Shown here: piece by piece, positions 1 to 7,487 of the stretch
Layout: every line of letters begins with the position of its first letter
How positions within the stretch are numbered: the stretch's first letter is position 1
Assembly (NCBI GenBank): GCA_910587555.1
Contig: CAJULV010000081.1
Span: forward strand, 1-15,229
DNA from: an uncultured Acetatifactor sp.
GTDB lineage: Bacteria > Bacillota > Clostridia > Lachnospirales > Lachnospiraceae
DNA: 15,229 nucleotides
Reading direction: 5' to 3'
The notes under the pieces: generated by a model
The model's input: the letters and a program-made list of their open reading frames with translations, nothing else
What the model was told of the DNA's origin: nothing
Databases searched by the model: none
Translations under genes and position numbers: made by a program

Positions 1-103
1 CAGGTTTTATGCGGCCTGTAGATACTTTTTGCGTTATGGAGCTGTCAAAGACCCGAGCTGTTACCAGCAAATAACATGTCATTAAAATTTACGCAATTTA
101 TGC

Positions 104-132
104 TTGCCAAGAGAGCGTTTCTATGTTAAAAT
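104..132 (+). promoter_or_regulatory. Sigma-A type promoter of tRNA-Leu
   Basis: A -35 box TTGCCA (104-109) is followed after exactly 17 bp by a -10 box TAAAAT (127-132). The tRNA body begins about 40 bp downstream, leaving a short 5' leader to be removed by RNase P. Both boxes differ from consensus at one or two positions and the spacing is optimal. Bases 1-103 upstream show no gene or convincing structure. Confidence 0.65.
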
Positions 133-174
133 AGATTCTGTTGTAAGGGTCACAGAAGACATGTATCAACAAAG

Positions 175-257
175 GCCGGCGTGTCGGAATGGCAGACGAG
201 GCAGACTCAAAATCTGTTGTGGGCAACCACGTGCGGGTTCAAGTCCCGCTGCCGGCA
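175..257 (+). tRNA. tRNA-Leu (anticodon CAA)
   Basis: The sequence folds into a complete class II cloverleaf. The acceptor stem pairs 175-181 with 250-256, with one G-U pair at the inner end and A257 as discriminator. The anticodon stem GCAGA/TCTGT encloses the loop CTCAAAA, giving anticodon CAA, which reads the leucine codon UUG. A long variable arm (about TGTGGGCAACCACG) and a T arm with GGTTCAAGTCC follow; the long variable arm is diagnostic of Leu/Ser/Tyr tRNAs. The bases after the discriminator are GTA, so the 3' CCA must be added after transcription. It is the only plus-strand gene and converges with the S66 peptidase gene. Confidence 0.96.
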
Positions 258-319
258 GTATTAAAAATCGCTGAATTATCAGCAAAATAAAGGGATTGGA
301 TCTGTTCCGGGGATTGTGT

Positions 320-365
320 AAACCTCCAAACCGATGTAAGATACGATTACTTGGTTTGGAGGTTT
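320..365 (+). terminator. Long-stem terminator after tRNA-Leu
   Basis: A perfect 13-bp inverted repeat (320-332 with 353-365; arm AAACCTCCAAACC) encloses a 20-nt loop. The loop can extend the stem through GTAA/TTAC (336-339 with 347-350). On the plus strand the right arm runs into TTTTATTA, so it best serves the tRNA transcript. A small hairpin GCTGA-ATTA-TCAGC (270-283) lies between the tRNA and this structure. It could act in both directions, since the S66 gene ends nearby on the other strand. Confidence 0.7.
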
Positions 366-379
366 TATTATGGCAGAAA

Positions 380-410
380 ATAGGGGAAGCAAGGACCCCT
401 ATCCTTGCTT
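380..410 (-). terminator. Overlapping hairpins after the S66 gene
   Basis: Two mutually exclusive hairpins share this stretch. One pairs 387-395 with 402-410 (9 bp, AAGCAAGGA/TCCTTGCTT). The other pairs 380-386 with 396-402 (7 bp, ATAGGGG/CCCCTAT). Read on the minus strand, the second runs into TTTTC after the stem, as expected of a weak intrinsic terminator for the gene ending at 440. The U-tract is short, so termination strength is uncertain. Confidence 0.45.
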
Positions 411-439
411 ACATGTTCAAGAGTCCCTGCTTTCTCTTC

Positions 440-1570
440 TTATACAAAACACATCTCGATCCGAATATCATTCCCTTTCACATCCACCTCTGCCATGCTG
501 CCCACCACAAGCGGCATCATAGGCGGCAGATGTCCCAGATCCGCATCCATCACCACCGGCACATTCTTACGGCCGGCCACCTCCAGCACGGCATCATAGG
601 CATCCAGGTTCATCATGGCCGCTCCGTTTAAAGGCCTTCCGATCAGAAATCCCTTCACATGCCTCAGCCATCCTGCCTCCTCCATCTGCCACATGGCACG
701 GCGTATGGAAAAAACATTCAAATCACATGCCTCCAGAAACCAGATGATACCGTCATCCTTATAACGCTCCACAAACTCCGCCGTTCTGTCAAAGCGGGTC
801 CCCAACAGGTTCACAAGGCAGTCCAAACAGCCCCCAAGCAGTCTCCCGGAAAATACAAGTCTTTCAGACGCACGCTCCCTTCCTGCGTAAATGTGAAGAA
901 TACGGGTCCGGGTCAGATGATAGGGTGCCAACGGATTATCCGGACCCTTCAGGGATTCCTGCTCCCAACCGTCGTAGCCCCCTACGGCTACTTTACACCC
1001 GCCTCCCTCAACGTACTGCCTTCCATGCCCTTCCACCGCTTCCATGCCTTTATGTGGCTGACCGCCCGGCATCTCCCTGCATGCTTTGTCCCCGGTCAGA
1101 ATTCCAAAGGCATCATACAGGGATGTATGCCACGGCTCCATGCCGAAAGTCCCTGCACAGGGTCCATAGACAGAAGCCGTATCTGCCAGCGTGGCAAGCA
1201 GATATGTCAGGTTCGTATTGTCAGAATAACCCATAAACCATTTCGGTTCTGCCTCTGCGAGTTTTGAAAAATCCACATAGGGCAGGACCTCACACATCAG
1301 CTCTCCACCGCCGCAGGAAATCAGGCAGTCCGATTCCTTTGCTAAAAAAGAGTCCATCACCTCCCGGCCGCATTTCTCCGGTGTATTGCTGATACCCACT
1401 CCTTCGGAAGCGTAACAGTTCGGTCCCAACAATAGAGAATATCCCATTTCACGCCATTTTCTCAACGCATTTTCGAACGATACTGTCCTGTAATCACCGC
1501 CCCCGCAGCCAAAAGATGGTGCCAGGAAACCAATTGTACCGCCCTTTTGCAAAAATTTCCCATACCTCAT
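440..1570 (-). CDS. S66 family peptidase (LD-carboxypeptidase / MccF-like)
   Basis: This 376-residue serine peptidase of family S66 has no signal peptide and is probably cytoplasmic. Known members are LdcA, which trims the terminal D-Ala from murein tetrapeptides during wall recycling, and MccF, which cleaves processed microcin C. The catalytic triad is visible: Ser116 in GYSD (114-117), Glu280 in WFLEACD, and His347 in DLGHLPP. The N-terminal domain starts with GFLAPSFG and has the SCGGGE strand (85-90). The start is supported by GGAGGAG seven to nine bases upstream. It lies 151 bp downstream of lysA on the same strand with no obvious terminator between, so cotranscription is plausible. The length and the segment at 160-225 fit the longer MccF-like branch at least as well as E. 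coli LdcA (304 aa), so substrate choice between muropeptide and peptide-nucleotide is open. Confidence 0.9.
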   Translation of the reverse strand: MRYGKFLQKGGTIGFLAPSFGCGGGDYRTVSFENALRKWREMGYSLLLGPNCYASEGVGISNTPEKCGREVMDSFLAKESDCLISCGGGELMCEVLPYVDFSKLAEAEPKWFMGYSDNTNLTYLLATLADTASVYGPCAGTFGMEPWHTSLYDAFGILTGDKACREMPGGQPHKGMEAVEGHGRQYVEGGGCKVAVGGYDGWEQESLKGPDNPLAPYHLTRTRILHIYAGRERASERLVFSGRLLGGCLDCLVNLLGTRFDRTAEFVERYKDDGIIWFLEACDLNVFSIRRAMWQMEEAGWLRHVKGFLIGRPLNGAAMMNLDAYDAVLEVAGRKNVPVVMDADLGHLPPMMPLVVGSMAEVDVKGNDIRIEMCFV

Positions 1571-1721
1571 CCTGTCTCTCCTCCCCGCTTATACTGTTCC
1601 AGGCACCGTATATTCCCTGCCGTCTGCAGCTGCATACACAGCCGCAAATGCCGACGGGATACCACTGCCTTAAAACATTCAAACGGCCGCCAATGGATAA
1701 AACCGTCGAAAACCATATCCG

Positions 1722-3017
1722 TTATTTACAAACCGCTTCCTGCTCCTGCGGAAATAATCTGTCATACACGTCAAAACAGTCAAATGTGGCAAAGTAATCC
1801 TTTGGTGTCTCCGCCCTGCGAATCAGTTCCACGCTTCCGTCCTCATGCAGCAGAAGTTCCGCCGAGCGCAGCTTCCCGTTATAGTTATAACCCATGGAAA
1901 AGCCGTGCGCGCCGCTGTCATGAATCGCAATATAATCCCCGATTTCCACCTCAGGCAGCATCCTGTCCACGGCAAATTTGTCATTGTTCTCACACAGGGA
2001 ACCCACAACATCATATTTATGGCTGCAGGGTTCCTCTTCCTTTCCCAGCACGGTAATGTGGTGATAAGCTCCGTACATGGCAGGCCGCATCAGATTCACC
2101 GCACAGGCATCTACCCCCACATATTCCTTGTGGGTATGCTTCTGGTGGATTACCTTTGTCACCAGATGCCCGTAAGGTCCCATCATGTATCGGCCGAGTT
2201 CTGTGTAGACGGCCACATCGCTCATTCCCGCAGGGACCAGAATCTCTTCGTAAGCCTGCCGTACCCCATCACCGATTACCCTGATGTCATTGGGTTCCTG
2301 GTCCGGGTGATATGGTATGCCGATTCCTCCGGAAAGATTGACGAAAGCGATGTGCGCCCCTGTTTCCCTCTGCAGCTCCACCGCCAGTTCAAACAGCTGC
2401 CTCGCCAGGACCGGATAATACGCGTTGCTCACGGTATTGCTTGCCAGAAAAGCATGGATTCCGAATTCCTCCACGCCCTTCTCCATGAGGATACGGAAGC
2501 CCTCAAACATCTGCTCCCTGGTAAAACCGTACTTCGCATCACCGGGGTTGTCCATGATTTCCGTCCCCATGGCAAAGTACCCTCCCGGATTAAAACGGCA
2601 GCTCAGCCGCTTGGGCAGATAGCCCAGCACCTGTTCCAGAAAACAAATATGCGTAATATCGTCCAGATTAATGGTCGCGCCAAGTTTTTCCGCCAACGCA
2701 AATTCTTCCGCCGGCGTGTCGTTGGAGGAAAACATGATATCCTCTCCCCGCACCCCCACTGCATCGCTGAGCATCAGCTCCGTATAGGAAGAACAGTCAC
2801 AGCCGCAGCCGCACTCCTTCAGGATACGCATTAAAAAGGGATTAGGTGTCGCCTTCACCGCAAAAAACTCTTTATACCCCTTATTCCAGGCAAATGCCGC
2901 TTTCAGGGCCATGGCATTCTCGCGAATTCCCTTTTCGTCATAGATATGAAAAGGCGTGGGATAATCTTTCACAATACTTTCGATCAATTCTTTCGAAACA
3001 AACGCTTTCTTTTCCAT
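1722..3017 (-). CDS. lysA: Diaminopimelate decarboxylase (atypical LysA)
   Basis: This 431-residue PLP enzyme of the fold-III (alanine racemase-like) decarboxylases should convert meso-diaminopimelate to L-lysine in the cytoplasm. The N-terminal barrel carries the PLP Schiff-base lysine Lys55 in FFAVKATPNP and the phosphate-binding SGGIG (229-233). The C-terminal part has ELGRY (273-277), RPAMYGAYHH (311-320), the dimer-interface Cys342-Glu343 in SLCENND, and GYNYN (376-380) near the active site. One odd point is that the usual HIGSQ-type motif is GIHAFLASN (186-194), so the residue expected to stack on PLP is Phe190 rather than His. The start has an ideal AGGAGG seven bases upstream. The 199-bp upstream gap holds only a 6-bp hairpin (3091-3110). 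A related substrate is possible, but the C-terminal motifs favour LysA. Confidence 0.85.
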   Translation of the reverse strand: MEKKAFVSKELIESIVKDYPTPFHIYDEKGIRENAMALKAAFAWNKGYKEFFAVKATPNPFLMRILKECGCGCDCSSYTELMLSDAVGVRGEDIMFSSNDTPAEEFALAEKLGATINLDDITHICFLEQVLGYLPKRLSCRFNPGGYFAMGTEIMDNPGDAKYGFTREQMFEGFRILMEKGVEEFGIHAFLASNTVSNAYYPVLARQLFELAVELQRETGAHIAFVNLSGGIGIPYHPDQEPNDIRVIGDGVRQAYEEILVPAGMSDVAVYTELGRYMMGPYGHLVTKVIHQKHTHKEYVGVDACAVNLMRPAMYGAYHHITVLGKEEEPCSHKYDVVGSLCENNDKFAVDRMLPEVEIGDYIAIHDSGAHGFSMGYNYNGKLRSAELLLHEDGSVELIRRAETPKDYFATFDCFDVYDRLFPQEQEAVCK

Positions 3018-3216
3018 AATATATCCTCCTGTTAAATCGGCGCGACGGTATCCTCAACAAATTTCCCCAAAAGTATTTCCGTTTCCTCCAAGAAGGCGAA
3101 CCTCCCTTCTGTCACACGACATTCCGGGATATGTCCGCCCTGCATCATAGTCAATCTTTATTTTGCAATGATTTGAATTTCTTCGTTCCTTATCTCCGGA
3201 AAGGGCATGCCGTCAC

Positions 3217-3891
3217 TTACACATTCTCAATCTGCCAATCGATGGGATCCAGCCCGTTTTCCTGCAGGTATTTGTTGGTCTGGCTGAAGGGCCTGCTTCC
3301 GAAAAAGCCGTTATGAGCAGACAGAGGGCTTGGATGCGCCGCCTTTAAAATCAAATGTTTGGGGTTATTCAGCATTTTCTCCTTTGTCTGGGCAGGTCTT
3401 CCCCAAAGAATAAATACGATAGGTCTGTCCTGTTTGTTCAGGGTACGGATTGCGGCATCCGTAAATTCTTCCCAGCCCTTCCCCCGATGGGAATTTGCCT
3501 GATGGGCACGAACCGTCAGCACGGTATTCAGCATCAGGATTCCCTGCCTGGCCCACTTCACCAGGTAACCGTTGTTGGGTATATAACATCCCAGGTCTTC
3601 ATGAAGCTCCTTATATATATTCACCAAAGACGGCGGTATCTTCACATCCGGCTTCACGGAAAAGCAGAGTCCATGAGCCTGTCCCACATCATGATACGGA
3701 TCCTGCCCCAGAATAACCACCTTCACGTCACTCAGTGCAGTCAGATGAAATGCATTAAAAATATCATCTGCAGGCGGGAATATCTGTTTTGTGTTGTATT
3801 CCGTCTTTACAAATTCATACAAGGTCTTATAATACGGCTTATGAAATTCTTCTCCCAGCTCTTCCAGCCAGTCATTCTCGATCATTCCCAT
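3217..3891 (-). CDS. ung: Uracil-DNA glycosylase
   Basis: This family 1 uracil-DNA glycosylase excises uracil arising from cytosine deamination or dUTP incorporation and starts base-excision repair. Counting from the chosen start it has 224 residues, the normal family size. The water-activating motif GQDPYH is at 62-67 (catalytic Asp64), LNTVLTVR at 121-128, and the HPSPLSAH DNA-intercalation motif at 186-193 (catalytic His186), followed by GFFGSRPFS. The frame is open further upstream to 3942. However, Met at 3891 directly precedes the conserved IENDW start, has GGAAGGA upstream, and avoids overlapping hisF. The gap to the hisF stop is only 20 bp, so it is very likely the last gene of a hisH-hisF-ung unit. 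Confidence 0.97.
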   Translation of the reverse strand: MGMIENDWLEELGEEFHKPYYKTLYEFVKTEYNTKQIFPPADDIFNAFHLTALSDVKVVILGQDPYHDVGQAHGLCFSVKPDVKIPPSLVNIYKELHEDLGCYIPNNGYLVKWARQGILMLNTVLTVRAHQANSHRGKGWEEFTDAAIRTLNKQDRPIVFILWGRPAQTKEKMLNNPKHLILKAAHPSPLSAHNGFFGSRPFSQTNKYLQENGLDPIDWQIENV

Positions 3892-3911
3892 CTTTTGTCC
3901 TTCCTTCCACT

Positions 3912-4700
3912 TTATCTTCGATTTTCTGACAGATCCGGACACAGCCTCACGCTAATGCCCCGTTCCCTCAGGTATGCCTTCACCTGCCGGATTTCCAGTT
4001 CTTTATAATGAAACAGGCTCGCCGCCAGAACCGCTTCCGCCCCGGCATATGCAAGCGCCTCGTAAAAATGCTCCGGTTTTCCGGCGCCGCCGGAAGCAAT
4101 CACCGGTATCTTTACCGCCTCTGCCACCGCTTTAGTCAATTCCAGATCATATCCGGCTTTCGTCCCGTCCCCGTCCATACTGGTGAGCAGGATTTCGCCG
4201 GCTCCCCGACGCTCCGCTTCCGCAGCCCATTCCACTGCGTCCAATCCCATATCCACGCGGCCGCCGTTCTTGTAGATGGTCCAACCGCTGCCGTCAGCCC
4301 GCCTTTTTGCATCGATGGCCACCACCACACACTGGCTGCCGAATTTGTCTGCTGCGTCGGATATCAGTCCGGGGTTCAGGATTGCCGCGGAATTCACGGA
4401 AACCTTATCCGCACCTTCCCGCAGAATATCCCGGAAATCCTCCACCGTGCGTATTCCCCCGCCTACCGTAAAGGGGATAAACAGTCTGGCTGCCACCTCC
4501 CTCACCCATTCCAGACGGGTGGCACGACTGTCCGAAGAAGCCGTAATATCAAGGAATACTACCTCATCAGCCCCCGCCGCATCATAAGCGGACGCCGCGT
4601 CGGCCGGGTCTCCGGCATCCCTCAGATTTGCAAAATTGATTCCTTTTACAACCCTTCCGTCCTTTATGTCCAGACAGGGAATGACTCTCTTTGTATGCAT
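3912..4700 (-). CDS. hisF: Imidazole glycerol phosphate synthase, cyclase subunit
   Basis: HisF (262 residues) is the (beta/alpha)8-barrel cyclase. It uses ammonia delivered from HisH to turn PRFAR into imidazole glycerol phosphate and AICAR, linking histidine to purine synthesis. Both catalytic aspartates are in their standard places: Asp11 in RVIPCLDIKDGRVVKG and Asp130 in VVAIDAKR. The two phosphate-binding half-barrel repeats are visible as TVGGGIR (78-84) and VIASGGAGKPEH near residue 220. GGAGG lies four bases before the ATG. It follows hisH by 139 bp on the same strand and precedes ung by 20 bp. No hisA, hisI or other his genes are present, so the pathway must be completed elsewhere in the genome. 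Confidence 0.98.
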   Translation of the reverse strand: MHTKRVIPCLDIKDGRVVKGINFANLRDAGDPADAASAYDAAGADEVVFLDITASSDSRATRLEWVREVAARLFIPFTVGGGIRTVEDFRDILREGADKVSVNSAAILNPGLISDAADKFGSQCVVVAIDAKRRADGSGWTIYKNGGRVDMGLDAVEWAAEAERRGAGEILLTSMDGDGTKAGYDLELTKAVAEAVKIPVIASGGAGKPEHFYEALAYAGAEAVLAASLFHYKELEIRQVKAYLRERGISVRLCPDLSENRR

Positions 4701-4839
4701 CTATCCTCCAAACCATGCGGTTCCCGGACTTCTCTTCCGCCCATTTTATCCTAAACCCACGTAAACTGCAGCCTGCCGCATCAACATTCATGCCGAAATA
4801 AACCGTGCCTGATATTCACACGGAACAGCTCACATGATT

Positions 4840-5505
4840 TCATGAGAAAGGACCTGCATCAGCCTCCGCAAAATTCCGCAGTATCCGCATCCCAACCCCG
4901 GAACTCTTTTCCGGATGGAACTGGCAGGCAAACACGTTACCTTTCTCCACCGAAGCATGAATGGTTACACCGTATTCCGTCGTTGCGGTTACAATGCTTT
5001 CGTCCGCAGCCTGTAAATAGTAAGAATGCACAAAGTATACATAGGGATTTCCCCGGAACTCACTTCCATCCGGCTGTCCGTCCTTTATACTTCCGGCAAT
5101 CCCTTCAAACAGCCGCCCTCTTCCGTGAAAATGCAGATCATTCCATCCGATGTGGGGTACTTTCACCCCCTCTCCCGAAGGAATCCGCAGAATTTTTCCT
5201 TCAAGGATATGAAGCCCTTCCACTCCCGGACTCTCCTCACTGCTCCCAAACAGCAACTGCAGCCCCAGACAGATGCCCAGAAAAGGGGTCCCTCTTGCGA
5301 CGCACTCTCTGATAACCTCCGCCAGCCCATAAGAATGCAGCTTCTCCATCGCGTCTCCAAAGGCGCCCACCCCGGGCAATATCACTCTGTCTGCGCCCAG
5401 AATCTTCTCCGAATCCCTGGTAACCACGGCCTCCTGTCCCAGATACAGCAGCGCCTTCTCCACACTTTTTATATTTCCCGCGTCATAATCAATTACCGCA
5501 ACCAT
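4840..5505 (-). CDS. hisH: Imidazole glycerol phosphate synthase, glutaminase subunit
   Basis: HisH (221 residues) is a class I glutamine amidotransferase that hydrolyses glutamine and channels ammonia into the HisF barrel. The triad is present: nucleophile Cys79 in GICLGLQLLFGSS, then His197 and Glu199 in QFHPEKS. The oxyanion region PGVGAFGDAM is at 44-53 and the HisF-contacting PHIGWND at 117-123. The protein is about 20 residues longer than many HisH proteins because of a hydrophilic insert near residues 138-154 (SIKDGQPDGSEFRGNP), just before the conserved YFVHSYY. The start has only a weak Shine-Dalgarno (GGTGG), but MVAVIDYDAGN is the canonical N-terminus. It pairs with hisF downstream. 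Confidence 0.97.
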   Translation of the reverse strand: MVAVIDYDAGNIKSVEKALLYLGQEAVVTRDSEKILGADRVILPGVGAFGDAMEKLHSYGLAEVIRECVARGTPFLGICLGLQLLFGSSEESPGVEGLHILEGKILRIPSGEGVKVPHIGWNDLHFHGRGRLFEGIAGSIKDGQPDGSEFRGNPYVYFVHSYYLQAADESIVTATTEYGVTIHASVEKGNVFACQFHPEKSSGVGMRILRNFAEADAGPFS

Positions 5506-5555
5506 AAACCACCAATCCGGGCTGTCTACGAAATGTGCTTTCCCTTTCGTCCACC

Positions 5556-5583
5556 ATATTATTATCTACTCCACAGCATCCAA
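5556..5583 (-). promoter_or_regulatory. Possible promoter of the hisH-hisF-ung unit
   Basis: On the minus strand TTGGAT (5578-5583) is followed after 16 bp by TAATAT (5556-5561), about 50 bp before the hisH start and just after the preceding gene's stop. The -10 matches consensus at only four of six positions. A short hairpin ACGAAA/TTTCGT lies between it and hisH. The call is tentative. No clear terminator separates hisH from the gene upstream, so read-through is also possible. Confidence 0.3.
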
Positions 5584-5606
5584 GAATACATTTCGGCCCA
5601 GTCCTG

Positions 5607-7394
5607 CTACTGATTATCTACATAATCCTCCGGTTCCATCTCCGCTTCCTCCGGCAGTTCGTCAGGCAGCTCCTCTTCCTGGCCGTTCCCGTCCTCAGAC
5701 TGGTTTCCATCTGCCTCCGGATTCACTGCTTCCCCCGCTGAATCTCCCGCGCTTTCAGGTTGGCCTGCTTCCTCGGACGGAATGCTTCCGTCTCCGTAGC
5801 CGCTGCTGCCTGCAAGTGCCATAACTGCCCTGGTGTATTCGATATCGCTCTTAAGCGCCGCGATTTCCTGCGCCTGTTCCTCTGTGACACCGTATTTTCC
5901 GTAGAGTGCATCCAGAATACTGTTGTAAACTTCGCTGACCTCAATCTCGGCATCCCAGCGGAATGCATATTCATAAAGCGCCGGGTATTCATACACGCTC
6001 TGAATCAGGCTGTCCAATGCTTTCAGATCATTACCCTCTCCTGCCAGCATCTCGTACTCCCGATACCACATCCGGATATGCAGGATACATTCGGATTTGC
6101 TGTACATCTGCTCTTCCTTCTCGTTCCGCTCTTTGCCATGCAGATACGTATAACAGGTCTGATAGTCTCCTTCCGCAAAAGCAGTCCTTGCTGTCTGCTT
6201 GCCTGTATAATCCGCAGTCAGATTAACGAAGATAAAGAGTACTGCTCCCACTGAAATCCCCAGCAATACAATGGGCAGAACCTTCTTAAAGCTCAGTTTC
6301 CTGCCCGGATAAGGATCTGCCTCTTTGGGCTTCTTTTCCTTCTTAGGCTTCGGGGCTTTTGCTTTTTTAGGTTTTGCATCCTTCTTCTTTTCCTTTTTCT
6401 TATCCTTCTTCTTCGCCTTCTTCTGGATCTTCTTCTTTGACTTCTCCGCTTCCTCGCCGTCCATCTCCCGGATAATCTCCTGGTTTTCATCGGAAATCGA
6501 GAGATTTTCATTTTCCGGCTCTTCGTCTTCCTCCATCAGGAAAGCAACCAATTTAGAGACCATTCCCTTCTTTTTCGGCGTTTCTTCCCTGGCGGTCTCA
6601 CTTATGTCCGGAATATAATCATCTATCTCATCCAGGCCCACCGCCAGTACATCGGAATCCATATCCGTTCCTGAGGATATGTTTTCTTCCGTATACGGAA
6701 CCTCCTGGCTGATATCTATATTCCTCTCTGCTTCCAGAGCGGCAGCCACTTCCATCAGATTCACCTGCGGATCATCCGTCTGCTCCGCATGTTCCACTTT
6801 TCCCGCTTCCGCCACAATATTATCCAGCAGTTCCCTGTCCTGCACAATATCATATTCCTCGACGGTATCCCTTGTTCCCTCCCGCGCAAACAGTTCGGTT
6901 TCTGCCTGCGGGACTTTTTTTCCGCCGCTTTTCTTCGCCCTGCGCTTCTCACGCTTCTCAGCCTTCGCCGCTTTTCTCTCGGCTTTGATCCGCTTTTTTT
7001 CCGCTTTCTTCTCTTTTTTGATATCCACTGCTTTCTCAGCCACGTCTGTCTCCCCAGCCATCTCTATATCTGCCATCAGTCTGTCCGCCGGATTCTCCTC
7101 GTCCCCCCTGTCCTCCGGGATAAAAACCGACTCATTTCTGTCGGACTTCTCCAGCAATTCCTGGATCTCCTGCACATCGCTGTCTCTGCCAGCCAGCTCC
7201 AACATGTCTTCCGCTGTTTCTTCCGCCTCCGGATGCCTGCCCGCTTCTCCCTCTGCCAGAAGCATTGCAATCTGCTCTTCCGACATGCCCGCAAGATCGT
7301 CAAGATCTGGGGCTGTCCCGTCCCCGGCCAGGCTGTCTTCCTTCTCTGGCATTTCTTTTAATAATTCGTTTAAAATATCTTCTTGTGAAGGCAT
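5607..7394 (-). CDS. Lys/Glu-rich single-pass membrane protein, function unknown
   Basis: I do not recognise a named family for this 595-residue protein. The N-terminal half is acidic and low in complexity, with two lysine-rich blocks: 125-160 (repeats of KKEKKAEKK and KAAKAEKREKRRAKK type) and 319-358 (KKKDKKKEKKKDAKPKKAK type). A single transmembrane helix covers about 371-391 (VLPIVLLGISVGAVLFIFVNL). The positive flank predicts N-in/C-out. Residues 398-525 are helical and resemble a TPR-like repeat region (TARTAFAEGDYQTCYTYLHG onward). The tail from 530 is disordered, rich in Gly/Ser/Glu/Pro and strongly acidic. GGAGG sits seven bases before the ATG and a good promoter lies just upstream. 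It follows the sirtuin-like gene by 70 bp. A scaffold or envelope-sensor role is possible but nothing proves it. Confidence 0.8.
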   Translation of the reverse strand: MPSQEDILNELLKEMPEKEDSLAGDGTAPDLDDLAGMSEEQIAMLLAEGEAGRHPEAEETAEDMLELAGRDSDVQEIQELLEKSDRNESVFIPEDRGDEENPADRLMADIEMAGETDVAEKAVDIKKEKKAEKKRIKAERKAAKAEKREKRRAKKSGGKKVPQAETELFAREGTRDTVEEYDIVQDRELLDNIVAEAGKVEHAEQTDDPQVNLMEVAAALEAERNIDISQEVPYTEENISSGTDMDSDVLAVGLDEIDDYIPDISETAREETPKKKGMVSKLVAFLMEEDEEPENENLSISDENQEIIREMDGEEAEKSKKKIQKKAKKKDKKKEKKKDAKPKKAKAPKPKKEKKPKEADPYPGRKLSFKKVLPIVLLGISVGAVLFIFVNLTADYTGKQTARTAFAEGDYQTCYTYLHGKERNEKEEQMYSKSECILHIRMWYREYEMLAGEGNDLKALDSLIQSVYEYPALYEYAFRWDAEIEVSEVYNSILDALYGKYGVTEEQAQEIAALKSDIEYTRAVMALAGSSGYGDGSIPSEEAGQPESAGDSAGEAVNPEADGNQSEDGNGQEEELPDELPEEAEMEPEDYVDNQ

Positions 7395-7458
7395 GATGTT
7401 TCCTCCGGTTTTTTATTCTGAAATACCTGCCCCTTCCGGAACACATACTATCTTTTCT

Positions 7459-7487
7459 ATTTTATCACAGTCCGGCAAGCCAGGCAA
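7459..7487 (-). promoter_or_regulatory. Extended -10 promoter inside the end of the sirtuin-like gene
   Basis: On the minus strand TTGCCT (7482-7487) is followed after exactly 17 bp by TAAAAT (7459-7464), and the -10 is extended by TG one base upstream. The TGA stop codon of the sirtuin-like gene (7465-7467) supplies that TG. The start of the 595-residue gene is about 65 bp downstream. The layout suggests the membrane protein can be expressed independently of its neighbour. Confidence 0.6.

Noticed and set aside
1845..2834. Open frame of 329 codons on the plus strand
   Set aside because: It lies wholly antisense to lysA, whose protein is clearly conserved, and its translation shows no recognisable motif.
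3018..3216. Lysine riboswitch (L-box) upstream of lysA
   Set aside because: The region has the right length and one hairpin (3091-3110), but the conserved L-box core motifs are not visible and there is no terminator-like structure before the start.
3892..3942. Longer start for ung
   Set aside because: It would overlap the end of hisF and lacks conservation, while the Met at 3891 has a good Shine-Dalgarno and the family N-terminus.
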